Shown: in pieces, positions 23,463-36,690 of the stretch | Layout of the letters: each line of letters starts with the position of its first letter | Numbering within the stretch: position 1 is the stretch's first letter | Assembly (NCBI RefSeq): GCF_047675955.1 | Contig: NC_132911.1 | Coordinates: 75,239,133 to 75,303,132 of the forward strand | Direction of reading: 5' to 3' | DNA length: 64,000 nt | DNA from: Chlorocebus sabaeus | Taxonomy: Eukaryota > Chordata > Mammalia > Primates > Cercopithecidae | Translations under genes and position numbers: made by a program | The notes under the pieces: generated by a model | What the model was told of the DNA's origin: nothing | The model's database searches: none | Seen by the model: only the letters and a program-made list of their open reading frames with translations

Positions 23463-24260
23463 GTTTTTTTGTTTTACATAAATTGGTTCTTGGCTTGGTA
23501 AAATTGCTGTAAGGAAACTTGTATTCCCTCCCATAAGTAGGGAGGCATTTTAGCTTTTAATTGAACACACACTTTTTCTAAAAATTACACTTAGATCTTT
23601 TATTTTGTTTTATTATTCAGATTCAATAAAAACCTTTTGAATCACCTATCCCTAACTATAAATCTATTTATCCCTAACTACCAATAACCAATTCACATCT
23701 GCCTGTGTGGTTAGGTAGAAGCTGAACAACTTTACAATTAAAATGTATGACATTCCTGGTGAGGTATTTCAGCCATACTTTTGAAGGACTTTGTTTCCTT
23801 GGGAGACTTCTGCCTTCTATGTAACCTCTAATTATTTTTTTACAAGAAGTCTCTTATTTTTCTTGTTTTTTATCAAGCAAACCAATGTCAATAGCTCTTC
23901 AGAGTTAAATTAATGCCACAGCTTATCTAATTGTATAAAGCTTTCCTTCTTCAACAATCCTTTTATCACCGAGGTAATGTGTAGAGAATGTCCTTTGAGT
24001 GATAGGTTTACAGAAAACCGAGATACTTTATTCTGTCAGTTACAAATATTTCATCATTGCTTTTATGAAGGAAACATTGACGTCCCTATATGTGTGAAAT
24101 TGTGTGCTGGATACTGAAGCATGTCATTTCTCAACATTTCAACTTGCAACTAAAATAATATCTAGAAAGTTATTAGTCTCATCAAGGGTAGGTAACCAGC
24201 ATGTAAATATTTAAATATACCTTTAGTAATAACTTCATCCTTCAGATGATTAGGCAAACA
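23463..24260. other. Unique AT-rich DNA
   Basis: No recognised repeat or gene. Confidence 0.4.
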
Positions 24261-24261
24261 G

Positions 24262-24985
24262 AATCTTAGAGTTATCTTTAATTCTGCTTCTCCTTTCACA
24301 CCTCACATCCAATCCATTAGCAAAATCAGTTGGGTCTACCCACAAAACACGTCATGAATTTGCCACTCTCAAGAGCTCCGCTGCTGCAACTCTGGTGCAA
24401 GCCACTGTCATTCTTCAACTGAGCTATTGAAGTAGTCTCTTAACTGCCTGCTCCATCTGCTTTAGCTGAATGTCTACAGCCAGAAATATTTCCACTAAAA
24501 TACAAGTCAGATCTTGTCACTCCTCTGCTCAGAACCCTCCGTGACTTCTCACTTGTCACTCAGGTAACAGCCAGTGGCCTTCAGGATGCTGAATGATCTG
24601 GCCCCTGCAACCTCAGCAATCACCTCCTCCTCTTCGCCCCTCTCCAACCCTGCTTCAGACAGGTTGGCCTCTCTCCTGTTCTCAGACCACCAGTCACACC
24701 CCCATTCAAGACCTTTGCTATTGCCGCTCCTGCACTTACAATGTTCTTTCTCCCTGAAATCCCCATGGATTGTTCTGTTGCCTGTTTCTGGTCTTTGCTA
24801 ACTCAGTGCTTCCTTGATAAGACTTAATTTGCCTGAGCCACTATTTAAATTGCAGCTCACTAAGCTCCCCCGGGAAACTATGGTTTCTATTGTGCTGATT
24901 GTCATATAATGGACTGAATATTTTCCTTGTTTCTTTTGAATGTAAGCTCCGTGAGAGCAGAATTTATGTCTGTTTAATTTAAAAC
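24262..24985 (+). mobile_element. L2 LINE, 3' region
   Basis: Ordered L2 landmarks: CACCTCACATCCAATCCATTAGCAAA, AAGTCAGATCTTGTCACTCC, GCTCAGAACCCTCCGTGACTT, GATGCTGAATGATCTGGCCCC, ATTCAAGACCTTTGC and AATGTAAGCTCCGTGAGAGCAG. This is the C-terminal part of the reverse-transcriptase ORF plus 3' UTR, highly decayed. The frame at 24574-24801 is an ORF relic. Confidence 0.88.
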
Positions 24986-25591
24986 CATTCATGTGATATG
25001 AGAGTATATTATTATCTTTAGCAAATTCCTGATACTGAAATATTCTGACATCCTAAAAGAAATGAGAAAGTCTTGAAATGTTTATGTTCTTTTTTCTTTT
25101 CAAATCTTTCTCCTTACCTTTTCCTATGTGCAATACACTGTTCTTTTTTAGAGGCCAGAGATCTGTGAAAATGTTAAGTTCTAAGGAAAAAATTGTAAAT
25201 GTATACCTTTCATACTTCCAGAAGCTATACTAGTTGGGACTAAAGGTGTTTGCCATCTGTGTAGGGTTCCTGAGTGTGGGCAGTTTCGTATTTGACCACA
25301 TGGCTGAGGCATCCTAGTAGTAGCCTGTCTCTTTAAACCTTTGTTTCATATGCTTCCTGAAACAGAGAAGGTATGCACTTCTAGTTTTAAAAGCTTTATT
25401 ACCAGGTTGCAGTCAATATTCCAGAGTAAAGAATAATATAAGTTAAAAGGCATCTACAGCAACTTAAAATGGAAACTTGGAATAGTACCATGATGGTTTG
25501 TACAATGTCTCATTGTCTTCTTTTGATCTTTGTTTAGTCCATCAGTCTTGTTGGTTCCACTCATTTGAATAATTTACTCAAAGGCGTCTGT
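24986..25591. other. Unique DNA, nothing recognised
   Basis: No recognised repeat or gene. Confidence 0.4.
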
Positions 25592-25948
25592 TAGGGCTGT
25601 ATTATATTCCCCCCAAAATTGATATATTGAAGCCCTCCCCTCCTCAGTACTTCAGAATACAACTGTATTTGAAAAGAGATTCTTTAAAGTGACGTTTAAA
25701 GTAAAATTAGGTCATATGGGTGAGCCCTGATCCGACATAACTGTGTCCTCATAAAAAGAGAAGGTTAGGACACAATCATGCCCAAGCACAGAGGAAAGAC
25801 AATGAGAGGACATGAGGAAGGCGACCATCTGTAAGCCAAGGAGAGAGGCTCCAGAAGAAACCAAAGATACCTTGATCTTGGACTTGAAGCCTTCAGAACT
25901 GTGAGAAACAAATTTCTGTTGTTTAAGCCGTCCTGGCTAATACAGCAC
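25592..25948 (+). mobile_element. MLT1-type MaLR LTR
   Basis: TATTATATTCCCCCCAAAATTGATATATTGAAGCCC, TAGGTCATATGGGTGAGCCCTGATCC, GCGACCATCTGTAAGCCAAGGAGAGAGG, ACCTTGATCTTGGACTTG and GAACTGTGAGAAACAAATTTCTGTTG follow the MLT1 order on the plus strand, ending near CTAATACAG. Confidence 0.87.
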
Positions 25949-27904
25949 TCTTAAAGAAAGCCACACTAGTTCTATTTAACTAGTATAGCATTCTTGAAGA
26001 AAGGATATATAGTAGTCATATATCTTTTCTTTTTAAGAACCAGCTCTGAAAGCAAACTGCATTTGGTCTTCTTGTTAGGCAGAGGTTAGGCAAACAAAGC
26101 TTAGATTCTAAAATGCAATTGTTTATTGTCACCTTTTATATCCTTGTGTAGAGCATTGTTCTAGGTTCTATGCATACAAATAAGCAAAAACAGAGCAGAA
26201 TATATGCTTCTTAACCATAAGAGGCTTGTCTATTTAGGAAAGCAAAATACATATAGTTCAGAAAATAAATATTAAAAAAAGTTCAGAGAAGGAAGCAACT
26301 AAGAGACATTCCAGTGACAGTTAAGAAAAATCGTGAAAATCTTGTGTAACTGAGACTAGTGGAGTAGTCAGAATTGTATTACATGCAATATAAATAGCAG
26401 AAATGTGGAGACTGGATCAGGCTATCCAAATGGAGGGGTCCCATCTTGACAGATTGCCAAATTTAGGCTTCATAAAGTAAACATAGGGGAGCCTGTGAAG
26501 ATTATGATTAGGTGGATGAAACGTGCAAAGTAATACCTTTGGAAAAACAATGTGATACCAATGTATAGAGTGGCCTTAGAGGGCGGGGGAGATTGTGTAA
26601 AGAGGATGCCCTGTGGAGTCTATTTCAGTAACACAGGCTAATACTTCCCTAAGTTTTATCTTGAGTTTCCTTAAAAGAAGACTTTTCTCAAAAAGAAGGG
26701 AGGCATGGTTAAAGAAGTTTAGGAAATACTGGTGGGCAGTGTCTTCTTGGAGGAGGCACAATGTCAATTAGCATATTTTAAAGACCCTAGCAATTCTCTG
26801 TTTCCTATACTTGTCTAATCCTGGGAATTGTTCTCTTGTCTTTCTTTTTTTGAAGAGGGAGGGTATCAGGGACTGGGCAGAGTAATGCCTCATAAGTATT
26901 TCACAGAGTTAGTCATCCACAGAAGAGTGATATTAGGAATTCCTAGTCCAGGCTTGTAAGGAAAGCAAAAGAAAGTATTGTATTCAAGAAACATTTTAAA
27001 AAACAAAGTGAGTTGATGTGATTTTTCTATAGGTCATGTGAGAGAGATGCTTACTGAATATAGCTTGCAGGAAGGGAGGCAGGGAGATTACTCTTCTCCC
27101 CTAACCGGATGTAAATCTGGGAATGAAGGACTATATCTTATTTCCTTTCTCTTTCTCTTTGCACTTAACAGAGGACTGAGAACATGATTATACTCAACAA
27201 ATAGATATTAATAGATTTCTTGTGTAGTATCTGAGTTAATACCAGGGAGAGGATTATTTAAGACATTGCAGTCTAGGAAATCTATAGCTGTCAAACGTAG
27301 ACTAAAAAAATCTATCTTATATCCTAGAAAGTTTTTGGTCCTCTACAAAGGACTTATTCACTTGATGAAAGTCAAGCTGTCTTGTTCCATGTTCTTAGGC
27401 CCTGTATTTTTTTTTCTCCATTCTAGAGTCTTCCAATTTATTTCCAACTACCTGTGTTTTGGTTGTCCCTTACCTTCTCCCACATCACCTTTTGGCTTTG
27501 GTCTTAAAGTGACTTAGGTAGCTTTTGACTTTGCACCATAAAGCAACTTCATTCTTACCCTCTGGCTTCTTCATTTCTGGCTACTTTGGGAAACTTTACA
27601 GCGCCCGCCTCAGTTGGTTTCAGGGATAAAACCCCTTGGCCAGCATCCCAGATGGGCTGGCTCCAGCCTCCCATAAGGGAATCAATTATTTACCACAGGT
27701 TATTTCTAGACATGACTCAACTGGATGTTCTTATTCCAAACCAGAAGTTTGGAATGATGCAGGGCACTGTCCTAAACGTGATCAAGTCATGACTTCCAAC
27801 TTACTCTTCTCTCTTCTCTTTTTCAAGATTCTCATGTTGGTTCCCCAGGATTCCTTTTCCTAATTCACTCTATTGCCCTGCTGGATTCTCAGGATAGTCT
27901 TTGT
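25949..27904. other. Unique DNA, nothing secure
   Basis: No secure repeat or gene. The frames at 26576-26767 and 27266-27863 have no family signature. Confidence 0.4.
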
Positions 27905-28150
27905 ACTCAAGTATAGCTAACAGATTGTAAATTCAAATGTCAGCTCTGCCACTGACTGGCTGTGTGTGACTCCGGGTAGTGTATTTACCTCCTCTGAACA
28001 TAAGTCTTCTGCAACTGTAACATGAAGATAAAAACGGTTATTTTTTCTTAATGATACCTCCCTTGTGGTTATGGGAAAGATCAAATGAGATATTACACTA
28101 AAGGATTTAGCAAAGTGGTTGGCATGTAAGTCTTTAATAAAGGCAAGTTA
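27905..28150 (+). mobile_element. MIR SINE
   Basis: AAATTCAAATGTCAGCTCTGCCACTGACTGGCTGTGTG, ACCTCCTCTGAACATAAG and GATACCTCCCTTGTGGTTATGGGAAAGATCAAATGAGAT cover most of the MIR consensus in order. It ends near TTAATAAAGG. Confidence 0.85.
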
Positions 28151-30337
28151 TTACTGGACTTTTCATAGAAGATGAAACCTGTGAATTAAAGGTTCTACTA
28201 TAGGGCTAATAAATTTTAAATAAAATATCTTTCTTTCAAATGTATACAGTGGCTCTGGATATACTAACAAAGCCTTGCTTGATAGGTGTTTGTAAGTTAT
28301 TTTTACTAGCACTAATTTACTTGCATTTTAAAGTAGATTTATATATAGCCTTATTCCTAAGATCCTACTTTCATAACTAATTTTCACAGAGGACCTGTAG
28401 CATAATGCCAAAGTTAAGCTACAGGTAGTTTTTGTTCAAGTGATCAAAAAACTTCATTTGACAAAGCTTAATAATGCTGTATTTATAATTCAACTTTTAT
28501 ATCAACAGGAATAATATAATCATAGTACTACCTGTCCTCTTTATTCAAAATCAGGTAGGAAATAAGAAATGCTGTCTGGAAATACACAAGTCCCTTTTAT
28601 GTAAAATAGAATAACAGATTCTGGGCTCATCACCTCTGTCTCTCTATTTAATACATATTTTTTGAGGACCTAATATTTATTGAGCACCTACTGTGAGTAA
28701 GCCTTTGTTTTTCTATCTGTAACATTTGAACAATTCATCATATTAGGTAAATGAGTTTTGACAAAAATCTGTTTCATACTGGAATTGATTTCTGTGCTGC
28801 TTTTTCAGCCGCAAGATACTTCTACATTTCTCTTATTATCAAGGTCTACCACTATAGTATATTATTATAATTTGACCTAAATTATCTAAAATACAAGGAT
28901 TTTTATTTTAGAGGTGTATTTAGCAACATTCATTAAAAAATATAATTTTTTTCAAATCAACTTAATTGTGTGAGTGATTAGACATCTTTTATCATTTATT
29001 AAAATGAAAGTGATTTTTGTTACATTTAGGTCCAATTTATTGGTTAAAATCTGATAGGTCTGCACTATAAATCTGTAAAATATTTTCTACTCCTTCAGTG
29101 AAGTAAGTATCCAAATTCCTTTACTAATTTTGATGCTTTTAAGAAAACAAAGGTCATGTTTGGAAAACGAAGACTCAGGATAAATTATATATTCTAATGA
29201 ATTTAGCAATATGAGGTATTGCATTTAAATTATTTTGAACTGATTTTTCCTCCTATAGAAGGTGACCAAATACTTCCATCAAGGGGGCTTATACCGATAA
29301 CTCACTTTCAAGATCTGTTTTCCTGGGCCTCTCTGCAGACAGGAGTAAAGGCCTCTGGGGTATTCAGGTTCAATGAAGCCTACTTGAATAATTGTTGAAA
29401 ATAAACACCCCTAGGAAGTATGGAAAAGGTGAATGGTAATAAAATGTTATTAAACTTAGAGATTTCAGCTTTCTCTCTTGTTTCTCCTGGCATTTTTCAA
29501 AGGAAATGCCACAATGACTCTGAGGTTTTTTAAGTCACATGCTGAACTTGCAATAGTATTAAAAGGAAAGCCATTGTGAAATAGAAAAAGAAAAGAGCAG
29601 TTAGGACACTTTAATGAACACTTGAATGCACCTCAAATGAAAAACAGATGTTCTTTGTTAAATTTAACAGCGTTTCTTATTCAGATTGAGGTAACTAGAC
29701 AGCCAGTGGGGTAGAATTGGCTACAGCAGGATCTTATTCTAGGAAAGTTTGTATATTTCATGTTGTTCTGTACAGAGTATTTCCCCTAGTTTTTTATGCA
29801 TTTTGATAAAAGGGAGGCATTTGAAAGTATAAGCCTTGAAGATTGATCTTATTCATGTATTTTGCATTACAATTTTTTTTGTATAATGGAAGTTGGACAC
29901 ATTTTAAATTCATGAGCTTGTTTTAGTTTTGTAATAATTGCATAAATCGTATTCTGACATTTCATTAGGTTTTTACAAAATGCATCATTGCCACACAACA
30001 ACATAGGTTGGTAGTAATGTTTTAAAGCATCAACTGATGTTACATTAAATACTTTTTACTAATGCTCTCCTCCCCTAAAAAACATGCTTATCCATACTTC
30101 TTCATAACCTCTCCCCCAAACAAAATAACACTAACCAAAGTACTCTTTGGGCAATCTATTTCAGTCTATCAATCAGTATACTTTCTCCTATGTGCCAAAA
30201 ATTTGCTTCTTATGGCAACTTAACCATTCGATGGAAACATGGTCAGGAGCCAATGAAGACTCACCCATATGCCTCTTTCCAGACTCACCCATATGAAAAT
30301 ATTAATTATATTACTGATTCATCTCTATCTCTCTCTC
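28151..30337. other. Unique AT-rich DNA
   Basis: No recognised repeat except a short TTTATTGAGCACCTACTGTG motif (28676-28695) recalling MIR/L2 ends. No gene seen. Confidence 0.4.
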
Positions 30338-30593
30338 TCTTTTTTTTTTTTTGAGACAAGGTCTCTCTCTGTCCCCCAGGCTTAGTGAAGTGGTGCCATC
30401 ACTGCTCACTGCAGCCTCAACCTCCCAGGCTCAAGGGACCCTCCCACCACACCAGGCTAATTTTTTATTTTTTGTAGAAATAGGGTTTTGCTATGTTGCC
30501 CAAGATAGTCTTGAACTTCTGGACTCAAGCAGTCCTCCCACTTCAGCCTCCCAAAGTGCTGGGATTACAGACATGAGCCACCTGCCTGGCCTA
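30338..30593 (-). mobile_element. AluJ-like, minus strand, internal deletion
   Basis: A T tail is followed by GAGACAAGGTCTCTCTCTGTC and CACTGCAGCCTCAACCTCCCAGG. The sequence then jumps to CCACCACACCAGGCTAATTTTT, so about 40 bp are deleted in the right monomer. It ends ACATGAGCCACCTGCCTGGCC. The CTCAACCTCC and GGCTCAAG forms point to AluJ. The frame at 30351-30608 is a shadow. Confidence 0.92.
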
Positions 30594-32625
30594 CTGCTCT
30601 ATCTCTAATAATTTTTTTTGAGATGCACTAGCCTTCCCTGCTTTTTTGTTTTTCAGCATACATGTTGAACTAACTAGCATTCTGTGTATTAACACATTAT
30701 TGATTTTTAAGTCAGTGACCTCACTAGGCATTATATAAGGTATAAAAGGAGACATGATCTTAGCCCACAATGAGGCGAGAGAAGTAGGTAATTTATTCAG
30801 CAGCCTTCAATGAGGCAATGGTAGAAATACAAATAATTCAGACTATAGTCTGCTACTCTGAATGGACTTTCCTTAAGTGTTCCATCTCTCTTTATTTCTG
30901 TGTATATTTTGGTTTGATGCCTGGGACATTTATTCTCTCTTGTTTTTAACTGTTATCATTTAAAAAGAAAACCCATGAAACAAAACTACAACCAGGTCAT
31001 TAAGCAGCAGGGGAGTTGATATAATAAGCTAACCAAACAACATAGGGAGGAAGGCTCCACAAGCTGATGTAGCTAAGCAGGGCTTGCCTCGTGTAAACTC
31101 CCATCCAAAGCAACATCAAGGCCAACATCAATATCCAAAAAGAGAAGGGAAAAACATGAAAAATTGCAATGTTTCAAGAGAACAAAAATTGTAGCTCCAA
31201 AATCATTGCTAAGTTTAGATCAGTCACACAGAAGAGGAAAACCGCAAGACAGTGCTTCAAAGCAGACCAGCTTCATACTCTGTTAGAAATCACCTGTATC
31301 TCACAAGTTGTTACCATGATTTATATTACCGTACAATCTGTCTTATGCAAATTTTGGGTCATGGCTTCAAATTTCTCATTCTGAGTCTTCTTCCTGCTTT
31401 TTTTTTTTTCTCATCTTCTTTAGGAATCTTTAGGGTTAATGCATAAATTCTGTGTTTTAAGTAAGACAATTATAGTCATATATAAAAAGCCATTTTTCTT
31501 AAAAGCAACTCTTTGTTTTAGAACAAAGCAGCTAATAACAAAGAGTGCAACCACTGCAACATTAAAGGAGGTTAGATTTGGGAATTTACATTTCTAATAT
31601 ATAAAGCAAAATTGTAAGTCATTAATCTTTGATATTATAATAGTTTTTGAGTAAACTAGGTCTCTATTTTGCAAACCTGACGATTTAAATATTAAGGAGA
31701 GGGTCTAAAAGAGGCCAGAAACGCAATGAAGACATCAGCTATTCCCTCTCCAAGGGAAAGGCAAACCACGAACGCTCCCAGGAACAGTCCTCTGGTTAGA
31801 CCAGGGACGGGCCAGAAGGGAAGCAGGTCCCTCTCTTCCCTGCGTTGGTAGTTACCTGCGTACTGCACTCTCCCTGATCTCCCAAGTCTTTCTCTCAGCC
31901 AAACGCCGGTGATATTTCCTTGGCAAGAATCTTTGGCAATTGGTAGATCTTGTACATCAAACATGTCTTGTATATCTGATACCCTGCCATCCCGTTGTGG
32001 TTCCCTTTCCTTGTTTGGCTCTTACAATTCCAGGGTACTTCACATGGAAATGATAATTCTACTTTGCTTGTTAATGTCTCCATGTGAGAATGGACCCAGA
32101 TTTCAAGGAAAAGTTATTTTAAAAGTTATAAAATCACGTTATTAAGAGCTGTCTTTTTCATCCTGTGATTAAAGAAATGACATACAACAATCAGCTTAGG
32201 CCATACTAAAGTATTTGATTAACTTATAAATGCATCTTCTTATTAGTCAACACTATTGAAATATCAGCCAGAATGGATGATATTGTATTTCATTCCTTGC
32301 TTAGCTAAACTAACCTCCCAGAAAAATAAATACAAGGTTCTATCAGCCTCATGAGATCTATATAGCTGTAATCTGGACCTTTTCACCTTTTCTGCCATCC
32401 CGGACCTCTGACATCCGTACTGGAGCTGAATTGGTCTTAGAATTTCACTTTTGCTTTCTTTCTCCATTGTTGGCAGTGGCTCCTCTCAGTGCTGGCTTGT
32501 CCATTGGTTCCCTGGAATATTGCCCCTCTTTTAGCCTGTTCCAGCAAGCATGCTTGTTTATGGGTAGAATACTGGGACGTGATTCCGATGATACCAGTGA
32601 TGTCAAAGCAAACAAATACATTCAC
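30594..32625. other. Unique DNA with a CpG-enriched patch
   Basis: No recognised repeat. The CpG-enriched patch at 31681-31910 is listed separately. Other frames (31169-31446, 32264-32467) have no family signature. Confidence 0.4.
31681..31964 (-). other. CpG-enriched patch with minus-strand 90-codon frame
   Basis: Nine CpGs fall within about 230 bp (31681-31908), clearly above the surroundings, and no repeat family is recognised. A minus-strand frame spans 31964-31692 and reads through a hydrophobic stretch near its end (GLFLGAFVVCLSLGEG). On the minus strand CGCAG|GTAACT at about 31850-31860 is a good splice-donor match. It could be an unannotated exon or promoter fragment, or an unrecognised old repeat. 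No protein family is recognised. Confidence 0.25.

Positions 32626-32659
<34 letters not shown>
32626..32659. repeat. (CA)n microsatellite
   Basis: About 16 near-perfect CA units. The His/Thr-rich frames around 32431-32707 include it. Confidence 0.96.
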
Positions 32660-32662
<3 letters not shown>

Positions 32663-35086
32663 AAGGATTTAAGGGAGAGCTCACTTTTTAAAGATGGCTT
32701 TTTATGATCCAAGAATATCCAGATCTGGAAAGGAATCAGTTGCTTATTGATATTAAGCTCCTTAGATAAGGGAAATTTCCCCGCTTACTGGTTGTGCCCA
32801 GAAGGTACTTTTCCCATTGTGTGCGTGTTGTGGAAGGGATGTTTAATCATATTTCAGAACAGGTAATAATTAAAACTAATGTCAAAATTTCATAGGCTTG
32901 GTTAAAAAAATAAGGGGAACATCATTTTTGGATCTGTAAAAATCATTAGCATACTTTAAAAATTACATTTTGCTGTTCAAAAGTTTACTCTTTGTTTTCT
33001 CAACCTCTCCCTCTTTAAGAAGCATGTTTTTTAAAGGGTGTATTTTCTTAGAAACAATGTAGAAAATAAGTCAGGAAGCTCTTGTTTTTCTTTCTGGAGT
33101 TCTACTGGCTTTTCTTGAAGAGATTGGTAGCTATTCTTATTAGGAGCTGGATGTTACTGCTCTTAGCCAATAGAGCAGGAAGGAAGGCACATGTAACCCA
33201 GTAGACTATAGGAAACCATCCAGCAGGCCAGGATGAGAACAGAGACCTGGAATGTCACAAAAGTGAAAAACCTTAGCAAGCAAAAAGTTCAAGGGGAACT
33301 AGCATCGATCCCATAGTGCAGAGGCAAAAAAACATGTCCAGACTGGAAACAGACTTCTCCAGCTGGGCAGATAAGGTGACATTTGCCAGTTTTGCCATCT
33401 TACTGAAATTACTGTTCCCAGTCAGAAGAGTTCTGTCTCTAATGCAGTTTTTTTATGTGAGTGGGCTTCATATTTCATAAAGGTGAGTCTTGGATTTGGG
33501 AGAAATTATGCATTCATAGAAATTATCATATACAGTGTATATTCACAAATATAAAAACCTCAAGATTTTCTTAAGCAAAGCATTTTAGGATATTTAAACC
33601 TCAATATTAGAATTTTAATTTTGAAACCAACAGTCATGCCTATTTTCTTACATACTTTATACATTGTCATTACCATTTGAATCATTGAATTTTGACTCAG
33701 ATGTTTTAGGATTAAATACATTAACTACAGATTGTGGATCTGACTGTAACAATTGTAGGAAATTTGATTGCTTATATTTCATTTGGAATGTATGCCAGAT
33801 AAACATACTCTCTTGGCAATAACCTGTTATTGAAAAATGTTGGGCCTGGCATAGATGGTGTTGCAGCTTGGGAAACACCTGTAACAGATGGTGAATATAT
33901 TTTAGGTAATTTCATCCAACATTTTGTCTTATATTTTAAAGAAAGAAGCTTGCTACTTCTATAAAAAGGAGATTTTGGCTGGCCATTTTTCTACATATTT
34001 GAAGTTGTTGTTTAACATTTACATGAGGTTACAAAATACATAGAAACATTAACAAATGACAGGGGAACAAGTAAAAACAACTTAATAGCTGGAGTGATCC
34101 TAATCATCTATCCAAGACCTTTATTCTACTCAGTTGTCTTCAGGTCTTGCCTATACATTTTCTGGCAAGACTTTTACAGAATAGGTATATTTTGGAATGT
34201 ATGCCTTTTGAATCAAGAGTCTTCTGTAGTTTGCTGTTAACTATTTTAAGAAAAAAATGTGGGTACATGAGAAAAAGTTCAAAGTAAATGCATTAATTTT
34301 AAATAGTGGTATTGTATATTTGAAACATGTTAAATGAAATTAATTAAAGAACATTTGTTCCTCTCCTTACCCTTATCTGTCATGGATGACTAATCCTGTA
34401 TGTAGAGATACAATCACAATATGAAGAAAATGGGGTTATTAAGCAAGAAAGACAATGAAATAACTATATTCTTATTGACAATTATTATGATTATTTGAGT
34501 ATCCTGAAGAAATAAAATCAATTTGACTATGGATTTCTCTTACCAGTTTGAACAATAAAAGCAAATAAAACTCCATTAGAATGTGATGGATCGGAAAATA
34601 TAAAGATAAAAATATCGCAAGAACAATCCTGAAAACTACATTGTAATGAGGGACATTGAAATGAGTGTCATTCCTATGTGTACCATTGTTGTTGGGGGAA
34701 AATACTTCGGATGTTTGAAACAGTATGCTAGTGCTATTATTTACAGTCAATCTTTAAGAATGTTTTTATCAACCTAGTTTTGCCCTGTAAGAGGTCTTCT
34801 AAACTTTTGGAATGATAGCAAAGACACCCCCATACCCATTAACAACAATTTGAAAACATAATGCCTTTGTGAGCATCAGTACTTTATAACATCTTTTGGT
34901 GGAGGGAACAAGCCACATACTTTAAGGAAAAAAGAAAAAAGGATTTAGGTTCTGATTTTGCCATTTATTTTTGTGATCATTGATTAGTTTCTGCAGGTTT
35001 CCGAGTTTAAAGTTTTCATGTGTAAAACTTTAAATTCAGAGAATAATCATTTTTGCCCTGTAGCATTGTTCCTAATAAAGGCAGGT
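32660..35086. other. Unique DNA, nothing recognised
   Basis: No recognised repeat, RNA gene or convincing coding frame. The minus frames at 33657-33878 and 34472-34750 look like chance. Confidence 0.4.
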
Positions 35087-35458
35087 TATATGGGTTGGCT
35101 GTATCCTCACCCAAATCTTATCATGAATTGTTGATCCCATAATCCCCATGTGTCATGGGAGGGACCCCATGGGAGGTAATTTAGTCATGGGGGTGCTTAC
35201 CCTCGTGCTGTTCTCGTGAGAGTGATTGGGTTCTCATGAGATCTGATGGTTTTATAAGGGACTTTTCCCCTTCAACTCATTCTTTTCCTTCCTGCCACCA
35301 TGATTAGAAGGATGCATTTGTTTCCCCTTCTGCCATAATTGTAAGTTTCCTGAGGACTTCCCAGCCGTGCTGAACTGTGTCAGTTAAACTTCTTTGCTTT
35401 ATAAATTACCCAGTCTTGGGTATGTCTTTATTAGCAATGTGAGAATGGACTACTACAG
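35087..35458 (+). mobile_element. MST-type MaLR solo LTR
   Basis: TGGGTTGGCTGTATCCTCACCCAAATC, CCCATAATCCCCATGTGTCATGGGAGGGACC, CTCATGAGATCTGATGGTTTTATAAGGG, TTAAACTTCTTTGCTTTATAAATTACCCAG and TTATTAGCAATGTGAGAATGGAC are the ordered blocks of a plus-strand MST LTR. It is the opposite orientation to the copy at 13.7-14.1 kb. Confidence 0.92.
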
Positions 35459-36515
35459 TAGGTATCTGTAGATAAGTTCCTTTCCCTGAGAATGTACAGA
35501 CCACAGACAGAGGCAATATCCTAATTATGAGCACATTCGGAATGAGTCTGCCCAGAGCATTGCACTTTCTATGCCTGAGAAACAACAGAAGCAAATATTT
35601 TGCCACCTGCATGTTCCCATTACCATTACCAAAGATCAGTAACCAATGTAATAGTTGTTGGAGAGACAGCAGCTCTAGGGAGTAAAACCCCTAATGTCTC
35701 CAAAAGGAGGATAGATTAAGAGAGTTGTCTTAAATATCATCTGCTTTCTCCCAGAAAAGCTCACCAGATTTTACTGACTTCTCTGTGTAACAAAACAAGG
35801 CAAAATATATCTGGAGGCTTCCCCATAAAAGTAAAGTGAACATTTTTTTTTTCAGAGGCATCAGAAGAATCAATGTTTATTGCATAAGAGATTTCCAGAT
35901 TCGGAATTCTCATCTTTACATTAAGTGAAACCAGATATTCTGATTAAAAAATACCTGAAAGAAGATATTAGACTACTGTAGAAAAATGCATCTTCTTTAA
36001 AAATTGATAGTTACAGGTAATCATTTGTCTAACTACTACCCAACATACCTTGAATACTGACGCCGATACTTTTCAAATCTTAGGATTCTCTTTGGCCCAT
36101 GTCAACCTGTTCCCCCCCTTTGCACACATGTATACACATGGACAACCCACCCCATTGTTCATTTTGCAGGTGCAGTGGCAGCAGCTGCTGAGAGCACATT
36201 AGTTCAGTTTCAGGTACCTTTTTGACATCCCATATGTCTTAATTGAAGGTTAGAGAGCAGGGAGGAAGTTTGGAGGAGGCCAAGTGAAGAGCTGGACAAA
36301 GCCAATCCACTGTATTTATGTAATCTATGGCTGACTGCTGCCACCACCAAACAGTTTTTCAAAGGGCTGCATCATTTTTTTTTCCACAACCTTTAGGGCT
36401 TTCATATCCACAAGTTGCCCCACCCCACCAGATAAATACACTGTTGAGCTTGTAGTGACAGATATAAGTTTTGAGAAATACTATTATGTCACCATCATTA
36501 AAAAATTCCTCTTGG
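35459..36515. other. Unique DNA, nothing recognised
   Basis: No recognised repeat or gene. Confidence 0.4.
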
Positions 36516-36516
36516 C

Positions 36517-36690
36517 AACTTGGCATAGTGGAAGAAAATCCCTAGACTGGCATTTGGAAAAATCTAGATTTTCAGTTTGGTTCTTTCATTAAACAGTTGG
36601 ATGGCCTTGAACGAATCACGTTTCTTGGCCTTCAGTTTCCTCATTGTAAAAGGAAGTAGTGGGACTAGGAAATGTCTAGTGTCCTTTCAT
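36517..36690 (+). mobile_element. MIR SINE
   Basis: GGCATAGTGGAAGAAAATCCCTAGACTGG near the 5' end, then TGGCCTTGAACGAATCACG and CCTTCAGTTTCCTCATTGTAAAAGG, as in MIR. The 3' part is lost. Confidence 0.72.

Noticed and set aside
24574..24801. Frame with a protein-like composition (MAFRMLNDLAPATSA)
   Set aside because: It is the decayed L2 reverse-transcriptase ORF end, not a host gene.
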